Source: Piscinibacter gummiphilus (GTDB lineage: Bacteria; Pseudomonadota; Gammaproteobacteria; Burkholderiales; Burkholderiaceae_C). Taken from it: a stretch of DNA of 64,000 nt. Location of the stretch: assembly GCF_002116905.1 (NCBI RefSeq), contig NZ_CP015118.1:4464001-4528000 (forward strand), written 5' to 3'. The position numbers and the translations under genes are program-made. The notes under the pieces were generated by a model. The model saw only the letters and a list, made by a program, of their open reading frames with translations, had not been told where the DNA came from and did no database searches. Below, piece after piece: positions 16,246 to 24,684 of the stretch. Position 1 is the first letter of the stretch. Each line of letters starts with the position of its first letter.

Positions 16246-17631
16246 TCAGCGGACCCGCGGCACGCTGGGCGCCGCGTCGGCGGAGCGCACCAGCGCGTCG
16301 CGCACCTGCCGGGCCTCGCGGGCCCAGTCGGCGACGGAACGTCCGGACGCGCGGACACGTTCGCGCATGGCACCGATCTCGCCGAGCTGGCCCACGCTCG
16401 TCAGGTGCTGGCCGTGGCGCCGGATGCTCTCGCAGCTGAGCGACTGTTCGCTGTCGAGGGACGTGGCGGCGGCATGCATGACCGCGTCGCGTTCGTCGCG
16501 CGCGGCCTGCTGGCGCTCGGCCGGCCAGCCCACGCGCGCGCCGAGCGCGAGCGCGATGTTCCAGTCGAACAGGGTGGTGCCTCGCGACCACAGCGTGTCG
16601 GCGAACGCGGCGCACTGCTGCAGCCGGTTGGCGTCGCGCACGGCAGTGGCCGAACATTCGCCCGACAGCACGCTGTACCCGGACAGCCCCGGCAGGTAGA
16701 GGAAGAAGGTCTGCGAGGCGAGTTCGAACGTCTCGAGCGACGGCGTGGCGCCCGGGGTCCTGCCCCCCTGCCCTGCGCCCTGCTCGATCAGGCGCTGGCT
16801 CAGGCTGCCCACCCGCGCGTTCATCGACGTGGCCAGACCCACGCGGTACAGGGCCTCCGCGACACCGGCGCGGTCGCCTCGCGCCTTCGCCCGCTCCGCC
16901 ACCGCGAGCCAGGGCACGCCGTTGCCGGGGTCCAGCCGCGCCCATTGGTCGGCCGACAGCATGTGGCACGACGAACCGGCGTCGTCGCCGCCCTGCATCT
17001 CGCAGACGTTGTACGCGAGGGCATAGACCTCGGGGTTGCGCGAGCCCAGCGCCAGCTGCACCAGCTGGTCTCGCGTGGCGACGTGGGAGGCAAAGCGCCG
17101 CTTGCGGGCCTGCGGCGACTCGATGCGCGTGGGAATGGCGGGGCATCCCTCGCCTTCGCACGCCAGGGCTTCGTCGAGTTCGACGTCGCCGCCATAGGCC
17201 TCCAGCGCCAGCGCCACCGCGTGCGACACCTCGTCGCCCCGCGCCTTGAACGCCGCGACGGCCTGGCGGCGCGCGGCCGCCATCGAGGCCGCGCGGGCCT
17301 CGATGCTCGCCTGCCCCATCCATTCCGATTCCTTGACCAACCCGATCCCGCAGACGTCGAGCCAGCCCGGCGGCACGTCGGCGGGTGCCGAAGCGGCCGC
17401 TGCCACGGCCTCGGCGGCCACGGGCGGCGGCGGCGGCGTGGTGGCCCAGACGTCGCGCAGCCGCACGGTCTGGCGGAGGCCCGGCGTGCGGTCGGGAGCC
17501 GCCGGCGTGCCGGTCGCGAGCCAGGCCAGCACCCCCACGACGACCACCACCAGCACCCCGCCCAGCACGGCGGAGACGCGGACGCGGCTGCCCTCCTCCG
17601 GTTCGTCGAGCACCACCGGGGACGGTTTCAC
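16246..17631 (-). CDS. membrane-anchored protein of unknown function coupled to the LytTR regulator
   Basis: 461 residues, not recognised. A short cytoplasmic N-terminus is followed by a strongly hydrophobic helix at about residues 20-40 and a Pro/Ala-rich linker. A large soluble, probably periplasmic, region comes next, rich in Ala and Arg with several Cys (for example CGIG, CEGEGC, CEM, CHML, CSAT). Helical repeat character is suspected. The GTG start overlaps the stop of the upstream response-regulator gene as GTGA, so it is translated with it. This tight coupling suggests a role as the output or partner of that two-component system. No enzyme motif is seen. Confidence 0.7.
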   Translation of the reverse strand: MKPSPVVLDEPEEGSRVRVSAVLGGVLVVVVVGVLAWLATGTPAAPDRTPGLRQTVRLRDVWATTPPPPPVAAEAVAAAASAPADVPPGWLDVCGIGLVKESEWMGQASIEARAASMAAARRQAVAAFKARGDEVSHAVALALEAYGGDVELDEALACEGEGCPAIPTRIESPQARKRRFASHVATRDQLVQLALGSRNPEVYALAYNVCEMQGGDDAGSSCHMLSADQWARLDPGNGVPWLAVAERAKARGDRAGVAEALYRVGLATSMNARVGSLSQRLIEQGAGQGGRTPGATPSLETFELASQTFFLYLPGLSGYSVLSGECSATAVRDANRLQQCAAFADTLWSRGTTLFDWNIALALGARVGWPAERQQAARDERDAVMHAAATSLDSEQSLSCESIRRHGQHLTSVGQLGEIGAMRERVRASGRSVADWAREARQVRDALVRSADAAPSVPRVR

Positions 17632-18410
17632 AACCCACCCTCCGCGATGGCGTCCTTCACCGCGGCCACCTGGCGGCGCGACACCGTGAGCCATTCGCCC
17701 ACCGGCCCCACGCGCACCGCCCATCCTTCGGCGACGTCGTCGGCGCCGTCGCCCGGCACGAGCCGCCGCTCGAGTGCCTGCATGGCCCCGCGGGCCACGA
17801 GCGCGTTGCGGTGCACGCGCAGGAACCGCGGGCCGAGGCGCTGCTCGAGGTCGGTGAGGGAGTCGTCGAGCACGTGGGTGTGCGTGGCCGTGCGCAGCGT
17901 CACGTACTTCAGTTCCGCCTTGAGGTAGAGCACGTCGGACACCGGCACGCGGATGCGCCGGCCGAGGTCGTTGACGAGCAGCACGCCGGCATCGGCATCG
18001 CCGCCCGTCGGCGGGGCCGCGGCGGCCGGAGGGCGCACGCGGGTGGCCACCCGCTGCAGCGCCGCCTGGAGGCGGTCGCGGCGGACGGGTTTGGTGAGGT
18101 AGTCGACCGCGTCGAGTTCGAAGGCCTGCAGCGCGTGTTCCGCGTGAGCCGTGACGAACACGATGGCGGGCGGGTCGTCCTGGGCGCGCAGCCGGCGGGC
18201 CAGCTCGACGCCGTCGAGGCCAGGCATGTGGATGTCGAGCAGCACCACGTCGCAGCGGTTGGCCGCGAGCCACTCGAGGGCCTGCCCGGCATGGGCGGCT
18301 TCGCCCGCCACGGCGGCCGCCGGCGAGGCGCACTCGGCCAGCAGCGTGCGCAAACGCGCACGCGCCAGCATTTCGTCGTCGACCACGAGGACCCGCAACG
18401 CCAATGTCAC
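17628..18410 (-). CDS. algR: LytTR response regulator (AlgR-like)
   Basis: 260 residues. The receiver domain (residues 5-120) has the acidic pair in VVDDE, the phospho-acceptor Asp in LLDIHMPGLDG and the conserved Lys in LTKP. After a Pro/Ala linker the C-terminal LytTR DNA-binding domain (about 150-255) contains LYLKAELKYVTL and FLRVHRNALV. The GTG start overlaps the kinase stop as GTGA, and its own stop overlaps the next gene in the same way. Gene order next to argH is the same as algZ(fimS)-algR-argH in Pseudomonas, which supports the assignment as an AlgR-like regulator. The symbol is by similarity and synteny. Confidence 0.85.
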   Translation of the reverse strand: MTLALRVLVVDDEMLARARLRTLLAECASPAAAVAGEAAHAGQALEWLAANRCDVVLLDIHMPGLDGVELARRLRAQDDPPAIVFVTAHAEHALQAFELDAVDYLTKPVRRDRLQAALQRVATRVRPPAAAAPPTGGDADAGVLLVNDLGRRIRVPVSDVLYLKAELKYVTLRTATHTHVLDDSLTDLEQRLGPRFLRVHRNALVARGAMQALERRLVPGDGADDVAEGWAVRVGPVGEWLTVSRRQVAAVKDAIAEGGL

Positions 18411-19546
18411 AGCGGCACCACCATCTGAACCCGGAAGAACTGATTGTCGGCACGAACCTCGAACTGCGCCGTCACATCGTGCATCAGGCGCAGGCGCTCG
18501 CGGACGTTGCGCAGCGCGATGCCGTTGCCCGGCCGGGACGGCTTGCCGGGCATGGTGTTGACGATGATGATCACCGCGTGGGCGCGCTTGACCCGCGTCC
18601 GGATGCGGATCTGGCCGCCTTCGGGCGCCGGCTCGACGCCGTGGCGCACCGCGTTCTCGACCAGCGGCTGCAGCAGCAGCGGCGGCACGCGGGCCTGGCC
18701 CGCGTCCTCGTCGAGCTCCCACGTCACTTTCAATCTGTCACCAAATCGCACCTGCTCGATGGCGAGATAACGTTGCGCCAAGGCCACTTCCTCGGACAGC
18801 GTGACGGCCTCGCCACTGTCGTTGAGCGCCACGCGGAACAGTTCGGCCAGGTCTTCGAGCAGGGTTTCGGTGCGGGCCGGGTCGAGCCGGGCCAGCGCGA
18901 TGGCGGTGTTCAGCGTGTTGAACAGGAAGTGCGGGCGAATGCGGGACTGCAATTCCGCCAGCCGGGCTTCCACGTGCGCGGGCAGCCGCGCGCGCGCGCG
19001 CAGCGTGAGCCAGTAGAACAGCGCCGCGGCCAGCGCCCCGCCCGCGGCGGTGGGCCCGGGCCAGTGGATGCCGCCCAGCAGGTCGAGCGACCCGGCGTCC
19101 TGCAGCACGTAGGCGCCGGCGCCGCAGGCGGCACCGAGCGCGACGGCGGCGACCCATTGCAGCCACGGCACGAGCCGGCCCAGCTGGCGCTTGAGCAGGC
19201 AGGCCACCACCAGCCAGGCGAGCGTGGCCGGGAGCGCGAGGCCCGCGCCGATGGCGAACCGGTTGAGCCAGGCGTCGATCGACTTCGGGCCGAACGCCAC
19301 GCCCACGGCCAGCACGCCGTGCACGAACAGCACGGCCCGCAGCAGCACCCCGACGTGGCACACGTCGAACGCGGAGGCCACGCGGGGATCCGGCGCGAGC
19401 GCGGAGCCGCCCGGGCCGAAGCCGGTGGTGGTGCCGAACGCGCTGCTGTGGTTGCGCAGGTCGCCGGGCCGGGTGCTGTCGCCCCAGGACGGCTCGGAGG
19501 GCCGGCGGGGGGCGCGGTCGGACTCGGGCGGCGGGGGGTTGGCCAT
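18407..19546 (-). CDS. algZ: LytS/AlgZ-family sensor histidine kinase
   Basis: 379 residues. About 65 polar residues precede four hydrophobic helices (about 70-185). The His_kinase (LytS-type) domain follows, with the phospho-acceptor in RPHFLFNTLNT, then an ATPase domain with N-box LVENAVRHG and G-box GNGIALRNVRERL. It should phosphorylate the LytTR regulator encoded next, with which it overlaps by GTGA. The gene is divergent from argH, as in the fimS-algR-argH arrangement. The signal is unknown. The start at 19546 is the first Met in a Pro-rich N-terminus; a much longer open frame upstream is only the antisense of argH. Confidence 0.85.
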   Translation of the reverse strand: MANPPPPESDRAPRRPSEPSWGDSTRPGDLRNHSSAFGTTTGFGPGGSALAPDPRVASAFDVCHVGVLLRAVLFVHGVLAVGVAFGPKSIDAWLNRFAIGAGLALPATLAWLVVACLLKRQLGRLVPWLQWVAAVALGAACGAGAYVLQDAGSLDLLGGIHWPGPTAAGGALAAALFYWLTLRARARLPAHVEARLAELQSRIRPHFLFNTLNTAIALARLDPARTETLLEDLAELFRVALNDSGEAVTLSEEVALAQRYLAIEQVRFGDRLKVTWELDEDAGQARVPPLLLQPLVENAVRHGVEPAPEGGQIRIRTRVKRAHAVIIIVNTMPGKPSRPGNGIALRNVRERLRLMHDVTAQFEVRADNQFFRVQMVVPL

Positions 19547-19690
19547 CGGGACTGGGAGGGACGGGGAGGAATCGGGAGGGGGATTTAGAATCCGGGCTCC
19601 AGCCCGGACCGTGGCGCATTGTCGCCAAGTCGGCTCCCGCGGCAATCCCTTGTTCCCCGGCGTGCCCCGCACTCCCGCCTCCTTTTCGCC

Positions 19691-21088
19691 ATGTCCTCCA
19701 ACCAACTCGACAAGAAATCCCAAGCCTGGTCCGCGCTCTTCTCGGAGCCGATGAGCGAGCTGGTCAAGCGCTACACCGCGAGCGTCTTCTTCGACAAGCG
19801 CCTGTGGAAGGCCGACATCGCGGGCAGCCTCGCACACGCCGAGATGCTGTCCGCCCAGGGCATCATCCAGCCGAAGGACCTGGCCGACATCCAGCGCGGC
19901 ATGGCCCAGATCACCGCCGACATCGAATCCGGCGCGTTCGAGTGGAAGCTCGACCTGGAGGACGTGCACCTGAACATCGAGGCCCGCCTCACGCAACTGG
20001 TGGGCGACGCCGGCAAGCGGCTGCACACGGGCCGCTCGCGCAACGACCAGGTGGCCACCGACGTGCGCCTGTGGCTGCGCGACGAGATCGACACGCTGCT
20101 GCCGCTTCTGGCCGACATGCAGAAGGCGCTGGTGGACGTGGCCGACCGCAACGTCGACACCATCCTGCCGGGCTTCACGCACATGCAGGTGGCGCAGCCG
20201 GTGAGCTTCGCGCACCACCTGCTGGCCTACGTGGAGATGTTCGCGCGCGACGCCGAGCGCCTCCAGGACGTGCGCAAGCGGGTGAACCGCCTGCCGCTCG
20301 GCGCCGCCGCGCTGGCCGGCACCAGCTACCCGCTGGACCGCGAGCGCGTGGCGAAGACGCTCGGCTTCGACGGCGTGTGCCAGAACAGCCTCGACGCCGT
20401 GAGCGACCGCGACTTCGCGATGGAGTTCAGCGCGTTCGCGTCCATCACGATGGTGCACGTGTCGCGCCTGGCCGAAGAGATCGTGCTGTGGATGAGCCAG
20501 AACTTCGGTTTCATCGACCTCGCCGACCGCTACTGCACGGGCAGCTCGATCATGCCGCAGAAGCGCAACCCCGACGTCGCCGAACTGGCGCGCGGCAAGA
20601 GCGGCCGCGTGGTGGGCCACCTGATGGGCCTGATCACGCTGATGAAGGGCCAGCCCCTCACGTACAACAAGGACAACCAGGAAGACAAGGAACCGCTGTT
20701 CGACACCGTCGACACGGTGCGCGACACCCTGCGCATCATGGCCGAGATGGTGGGCGGCATCACCGTGAAGACCGAGGCGATGGAACGTGCCGCGCTCAAG
20801 GGCTACGCCACCGCCACCGACCTCGCCGACTACCTCGTCAAGAAGGGCCTGCCCTTCCGCGACGCGCACGAGGTCGTCGCACACGCCGTGAAGCAGGCCA
20901 TCGCCTCCGGCGTGGACCTGTCCGAGCTGCCGCTGGCCACGCTGCAGGGCTTCCACGCGTCGATCACCCCCGACGTGTTCGACGTGCTGACGCTGCGCGG
21001 ATCGCTCAACGCGCGCAACGTGCTGGGCGGCACCGCACCGGCCCAGGTGCGCCAGCAGATCGCCCGCCACCGCCAGCGCCTGGCATAA
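19691..21088 (+). CDS. argH: argininosuccinate lyase
   Basis: 465 residues, full family length. It splits argininosuccinate into arginine and fumarate, the last step of arginine synthesis. The signature loop GSSIMPQKRNPD is present (catalytic Ser and Lys), as are GRSRNDQVATD and TSYPLDRERVAKTLGF. It is cytoplasmic and forms tetramers in the family. It is divergent from the AlgZ-like kinase. The ATG at 19691 gives the usual N-terminus. A hairpin from the dispersed repeat family lies directly after the stop codon. Confidence 0.97.
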   Translation: MSSNQLDKKSQAWSALFSEPMSELVKRYTASVFFDKRLWKADIAGSLAHAEMLSAQGIIQPKDLADIQRGMAQITADIESGAFEWKLDLEDVHLNIEARLTQLVGDAGKRLHTGRSRNDQVATDVRLWLRDEIDTLLPLLADMQKALVDVADRNVDTILPGFTHMQVAQPVSFAHHLLAYVEMFARDAERLQDVRKRVNRLPLGAAALAGTSYPLDRERVAKTLGFDGVCQNSLDAVSDRDFAMEFSAFASITMVHVSRLAEEIVLWMSQNFGFIDLADRYCTGSSIMPQKRNPDVAELARGKSGRVVGHLMGLITLMKGQPLTYNKDNQEDKEPLFDTVDTVRDTLRIMAEMVGGITVKTEAMERAALKGYATATDLADYLVKKGLPFRDAHEVVAHAVKQAIASGVDLSELPLATLQGFHASITPDVFDVLTLRGSLNARNVLGGTAPAQVRQQIARHRQRLA

Positions 21089-21089
21089 C

Positions 21090-21113
21090 GTCATCCCGGC
21101 GAAAGCCGGGACC
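21090..21113. repeat. dispersed REP-like repeat, half copy forming a GAAA hairpin
   Basis: Two bases after the argH stop codon, GTCATCCCGGCGAAAGCCGG is the left arm of the repeat family. CCCGGC and GCCGGG pair exactly around a GAAA tetraloop. The right-hand arm is missing. It may stabilise or end the argH mRNA, although no T-run follows. Confidence 0.7.
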
Positions 21114-21144
21114 CACGGCCGCCCCTCGGAGCGGCATCTCTCCC

Positions 21145-21804
21145 ATGCCCAAAGCCATCCTCTTCGACCACGACGGCACGCTCGTCGATTCCGAACCGAG
21201 CCACCTCGCCCTCTGGAACGAGGTGCTCGAACCGCTCGGAGTCACGCTCCCCGAGCCGCTCTACAAGGACCTGTACGCGGGCATGCCCACGCCGGCCAAC
21301 GCCGTCGACATCGCCGAGCGCTTCGGCCTCGACGTGGCGCCCGCCGAACTCGCCGAACGCAAGGCCGAGGCCACCCGCGCCTTCCTCGCGGCCCGGCCGT
21401 TCCCGCTGATGCCCGGCACCCGCGAGGTGCTCGACCGGCTGCAGGCCGCGGGCCTGCGCCTCGCGGTGGTGACGGGCGCGGCCCGCGACGCCACCCGCGC
21501 GTCGCTCGCGGCCCACGGCCTCCTCGACCGCTTCGAGACGATCGTCACCGCGGACGACGTCGCGTTCAGCAAACCGGCCCCCGACTGCTACCTGCTGGCC
21601 GCGCGCCAGCTGGGCGTGTCTCCGGCCGAGTGCGTGGCCATCGAGGACTCCGAACACGGCCTGCAGGCCGCGGCGGACGCGGACGTGCCGTGTGTGGTCA
21701 AGCCCACGCCGATGTCCGCTCACCACGACTTCGCGCGCGCCACGGTGCGCGTGGACGACCTGCACGCGGCCGCCGCCTGGATCCTCGCCCGCGCCGCGGC
21801 CTGA
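21145..21804 (+). CDS. HAD-superfamily phosphatase (phosphoglycolate phosphatase-like)
   Basis: 219 residues. The nucleophile motif is DHDGTLVDSE (Asp9 and Asp11 when counted from Met). Motif II is VVTGA, and motif III/IV has FSKPAPDCYLLAARQL and AIEDSEHGLQAA. A helical cap sits between motifs I and II (residues 16-85), as in beta-phosphoglucomutase and Gph-type enzymes. The substrate is probably a small phosphorylated metabolite; beta-phosphoglucomutase-like or sugar-phosphatase activity cannot be separated from sequence alone. It starts 56 bases after argH on the same strand. Confidence 0.85.
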   Translation: MPKAILFDHDGTLVDSEPSHLALWNEVLEPLGVTLPEPLYKDLYAGMPTPANAVDIAERFGLDVAPAELAERKAEATRAFLAARPFPLMPGTREVLDRLQAAGLRLAVVTGAARDATRASLAAHGLLDRFETIVTADDVAFSKPAPDCYLLAARQLGVSPAECVAIEDSEHGLQAAADADVPCVVKPTPMSAHHDFARATVRVDDLHAAAAWILARAAA

Positions 21805-21951
21805 CCCGTCGGAGCGGGCGCCGGTGAAATCCCGGTGACTGGCCCCTTCCCCAACAGGGCTTTCCCGCCGCCCGGCCCGGCTCTCGGCTCATGATCCGTC
21901 GTCCCCCGGCCTGCCGGCCGGCCATCCATCTCGACTCAGGGGAGCGACACC

Positions 21952-22332
21952 ATGGGCATTTTCAGCAAGATCCTCGCGAAGATTTTCCCGTCTGACCACC
22001 CGGCCGTCACGGCCCCGGCCGACACCGCACCCGCAGCTCCGGCCGCCGCAGCCCCCGCTCCGGTGGCGCTGCCGCCGGTGGACGTCGAGGCCATCCTGAA
22101 GGACTTGTCGGCAAAGAACCCGGGGCCCGCCAACTGGCGCACCTCGATCGTCGACCTGATGAAACTGCTGCAGCTCGACAGCGACCTCGCCTCGCGCAAG
22201 GAACTCGCCAAGGAACTGGGCTACACGGGTGACACGGCCGACTCCGCCAGCATGAACATCTGGCTGCACAAGCAGGTGATGGCCAAGCTCGCGGCCAACG
22301 GCGGCAAGGTGCCCGCCGAACTGAAGGACTGA
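21952..22332 (+). CDS. DUF3597 family protein
   Basis: 126 residues. The N-terminus (MGIFSKILAKIFP) is amphipathic, followed by an Ala/Pro linker to about residue 45 and a compact C-terminal domain with NWRTSIVDLMKLLQLDSDL and RKELAKELGY, typical of DUF3597. The C-terminal domain has been seen in small proteins of unknown role in proteobacteria. A ribosome site (AGGGGAG) lies just upstream. There is no membrane segment. Confidence 0.85.
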   Translation: MGIFSKILAKIFPSDHPAVTAPADTAPAAPAAAAPAPVALPPVDVEAILKDLSAKNPGPANWRTSIVDLMKLLQLDSDLASRKELAKELGYTGDTADSASMNIWLHKQVMAKLAANGGKVPAELKD

Positions 22333-22423
22333 CCGGCCCGGCGGACCGGCCCGAGCGGCACGGTTCGCCTCCGCCTTTGCTACAGTGGTCCCGCCCGGAG
22401 CCCGGGCGACCCGAGGACGCCGC

Positions 22424-22807
22424 ATGACTCCCGAACTGCGCAACATCCGCAAGCGCCTGATCGACGGCATGGTCGACTACATGACGCCGGACGCCGACGA
22501 CGACGAGGCCGATTCGTCCTTCGACCCGGGCTACACCCAGGCCGAGATCGACGAATGCGGGCGCATCCTCGACGACCTCCTCTCCTCGCTCGACGAGGTG
22601 AAGGGCGCGGGGCACGACGAGGCCATCCTGAAGGTCGTGCACGCCACCATCGAGCGGCTCAACGAACTCAACGAGCGCAGCGACTGCGCCCTCATCGAGA
22701 CCGAGCAGCGCGAGGACCTGTGCGAACTCATCAACACCAGTGCACGGCAGGCCGGACTGAAGGCCGCGCCGACCGAGGACATCACCGAGGAATGGCGTGA
22801 GTGGTAG
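22424..22807 (+). CDS. conserved small acidic protein of unknown function
   Basis: 127 residues, rich in Asp and Glu (PDADDDEADSSF near residue 24). It appears all-helical, with no Cys-rich or membrane part. I do not recognise a named family. The ATG at 22424 has a GAGGAC ribosome site; the earlier in-frame start at 22385 lacks one. Its end lies upstream of the hydrolase lipoprotein start by only 22 bases. Confidence 0.65.
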   Translation: MTPELRNIRKRLIDGMVDYMTPDADDDEADSSFDPGYTQAEIDECGRILDDLLSSLDEVKGAGHDEAILKVVHATIERLNELNERSDCALIETEQREDLCELINTSARQAGLKAAPTEDITEEWREW

Positions 22808-22829
22808 ACCGCGGTTAAGCTGCCGGTCC

Positions 22830-23723
22830 ATGACCTTGCCGTACCCCTCGCGCCGCACCACGCTCGCCCTGCTCCTCGCCGGGCCCCTCGCCGCCTGCGC
22901 ACCGGTGACCCCGCTGAACGTGCTGGCCTCGAGCAGCACCTACGTGCTGACCGAAGGGGTCCCCTACGGCTCCCTGCCCCGCCAGCAGCTCGACGTCTAC
23001 ACCCCGGTCCTGCCGGCGCCCGCGGGCGGCTGGCCGGTGGCGGTGTTCCTGTACGGCGGCACGTGGACCGACGGCAACCGCAAGGACTACCGCTTCGTGG
23101 GCGAGGCGCTCGCGTCGCGGGGCATCCTCACGCTGGTCGCCGACTACCGGGTCTACCCGGAGGTCAAGTACCCCACCTTCCTGGAAGACAGCGCGGCCGC
23201 CGTGGCGTACGCACTGCGCGAGGCGCCGCGCCTCGGCGGCAACTACCGCCGGGTGTACGTGGTGGGCCACAGCGCGGGTGCGTACAACGCCGCGATGGTG
23301 GCCCTCGACGACCGCTGGCTGAAGGCCCAGGGCACCACCCCCGACGCGCTGGCCGGATGGGTGGGCCTGGCCGGCCCGTACGACTTCTACCCCATCGAGA
23401 ACACCACCGCGCAACCGGTGTTCGACCACCCGAACTACCCGCCCCGCTCGCAGCCGGGCGAGTTCGTGTCCGCGCGTTCGCCGCGCACCTTCCTGGGCTC
23501 GGCCCGCACCGACAAGGTCGTGAACCCGCAACGCAACACCGTGGCCCTCGGCGACAAGCTGAAGGCCGCGGGCGTGCCCGTGCAGGTGCGCCTGTACCGC
23601 CACCTGGGCCACGTGGGCGTGGCCGCCACGCTCGCCGCGCCGCTGCGCTGGCTGGCGCCGGTGCTCGACGACGTGGCGAACTTCATCGACACCGGGCGCC
23701 CGGCACGCCGGACGGTGTCGTGA
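22830..23723 (+). CDS. alpha/beta hydrolase lipoprotein (carboxylesterase-like)
   Basis: 297 residues. The N-terminus has twin arginines and a lipobox (SRRTTLALLLAGPLAAC), so a lipid-anchored envelope protein is expected. The hydrolase fold shows the oxyanion motif as YGGTW, where most carboxylesterases have HGG, and the nucleophile elbow GHSAGAYNA. A His near the C-terminus (RHLGHVG) can complete the triad. The best guess is a BD-FAE/carboxylesterase-type enzyme. Its stop overlaps the GTG start of the next gene (GTGA). Confidence 0.8.
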   Translation: MTLPYPSRRTTLALLLAGPLAACAPVTPLNVLASSSTYVLTEGVPYGSLPRQQLDVYTPVLPAPAGGWPVAVFLYGGTWTDGNRKDYRFVGEALASRGILTLVADYRVYPEVKYPTFLEDSAAAVAYALREAPRLGGNYRRVYVVGHSAGAYNAAMVALDDRWLKAQGTTPDALAGWVGLAGPYDFYPIENTTAQPVFDHPNYPPRSQPGEFVSARSPRTFLGSARTDKVVNPQRNTVALGDKLKAAGVPVQVRLYRHLGHVGVAATLAAPLRWLAPVLDDVANFIDTGRPARRTVS

Positions 23724-24349
23724 CGACACCCGCGGTCCCCGAGGCCTGGCTGGACCGGGTCCGCGGCCTGCTGACGTCGAAGCCCCGCGTGCTGCTGGGG
23801 CTCGTCGGGGCCCCGGGGTCCGGCAAGTCCACGCTGGCCGAGGCCCTGCTGCACGCCTTCGCCGACGTGGCGCAGGTCGTGCCCATGGACGGCTACCACC
23901 TCGCGAACGTGCAGCTGGAACGCCTGGGCCGGGCCGGCCGCAAGGGCGCTCCCGACACCTTCGACAGCGCGGGCTACGTGGCGCTGCTGCGCCGCCTGCG
24001 CACGCAGGCGCCCGACGAAACCGTGTACGCGCCCGAGTTCCGGCGCGAGATCGAGGAGCCGGTGGCCGGCGCCATCGCCATCCGCCCGGAGACCCGGCTC
24101 GTGATCACGGAGGGCAACTACCTGCTGCTGGACGACGGCCCGTGGCGCGACGTGCGTGCGCTGCTGGACGACAGCTGGTACGTGGAGACCGACGACACGC
24201 AGCGCCGCGAGCAGCTGGCCCGCCGCCACGAACGCTTCGGCCGCAGCCGCGAGGACGCGCTGGCCTGGGTCGAGAACACCGACGAGCCGAACGCCCGCCG
24301 CATCGCCGCGAGCCGCCCCGCGGCCGGGGCGGTGTTCCGCTGGGCCTGA
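23720..24349 (+). CDS. P-loop nucleoside/nucleotide kinase-family protein
   Basis: 209 residues. The Walker A loop GAPGSGKSTLAE lies near residue 30. MDGYHLAN follows, as in uridine kinase and pantothenate-kinase-like proteins, and TEGNYLLLDDGPW is the usual strand before the substrate lid. Members of this group phosphorylate nucleosides or sugars (the fructose-associated FrcK is one relative); the substrate is not evident. The GTG start is coupled to the upstream hydrolase gene. Confidence 0.8.
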   Translation: MTTPAVPEAWLDRVRGLLTSKPRVLLGLVGAPGSGKSTLAEALLHAFADVAQVVPMDGYHLANVQLERLGRAGRKGAPDTFDSAGYVALLRRLRTQAPDETVYAPEFRREIEEPVAGAIAIRPETRLVITEGNYLLLDDGPWRDVRALLDDSWYVETDDTQRREQLARRHERFGRSREDALAWVENTDEPNARRIAASRPAAGAVFRWA

Positions 24350-24355
24350 TCCGCC

Positions 24356-24598
24356 TCAGCGGCCCAGTTGCACCAGCGCGGCCTGAAGGCCGGCGAGGCC
24401 ACCCACGCGCTGGTCATTGATGAAGATCTGCGGCATCTGCCGCACGGACGGGCCGCACTTCTCGTAGAACGCGAGGCGCTCGGCCTCGTCGTCGATCTTG
24501 ATTTCCTCGAAGTCGAGGGACTTGGTCTTGAGGACCATCTTGGCCGAATCGCATTGCGGGCAGGCCGATTTGGAGTAGACGACGATCTTGAGGTTCAT
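24356..24598 (-). CDS. glutaredoxin
   Basis: 80 residues with the dithiol active site CPQC at residues 13-16 near the N-terminus, followed by the family Thr/Val-Pro loop (RQMPQIFIND) and the GG motif (VGGLAGL). It reduces disulfides with glutathione in the cytoplasm. The closest type is GrxC/Grx3. It ends six bases from the convergent kinase gene. The GST gene lies upstream on the same strand, separated by 86 bases. Confidence 0.92.
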   Translation of the reverse strand: MNLKIVVYSKSACPQCDSAKMVLKTKSLDFEEIKIDDEAERLAFYEKCGPSVRQMPQIFINDQRVGGLAGLQAALVQLGR

Positions 24599-24684
24599 GG
24601 GGCGAGTTTATTCGCCTGCGACCGGAGCGTGTTCGGTGGCGGGGTTGATGCTGACGGCGGCGCTGGCTCGGGTCTCGCGCACGG

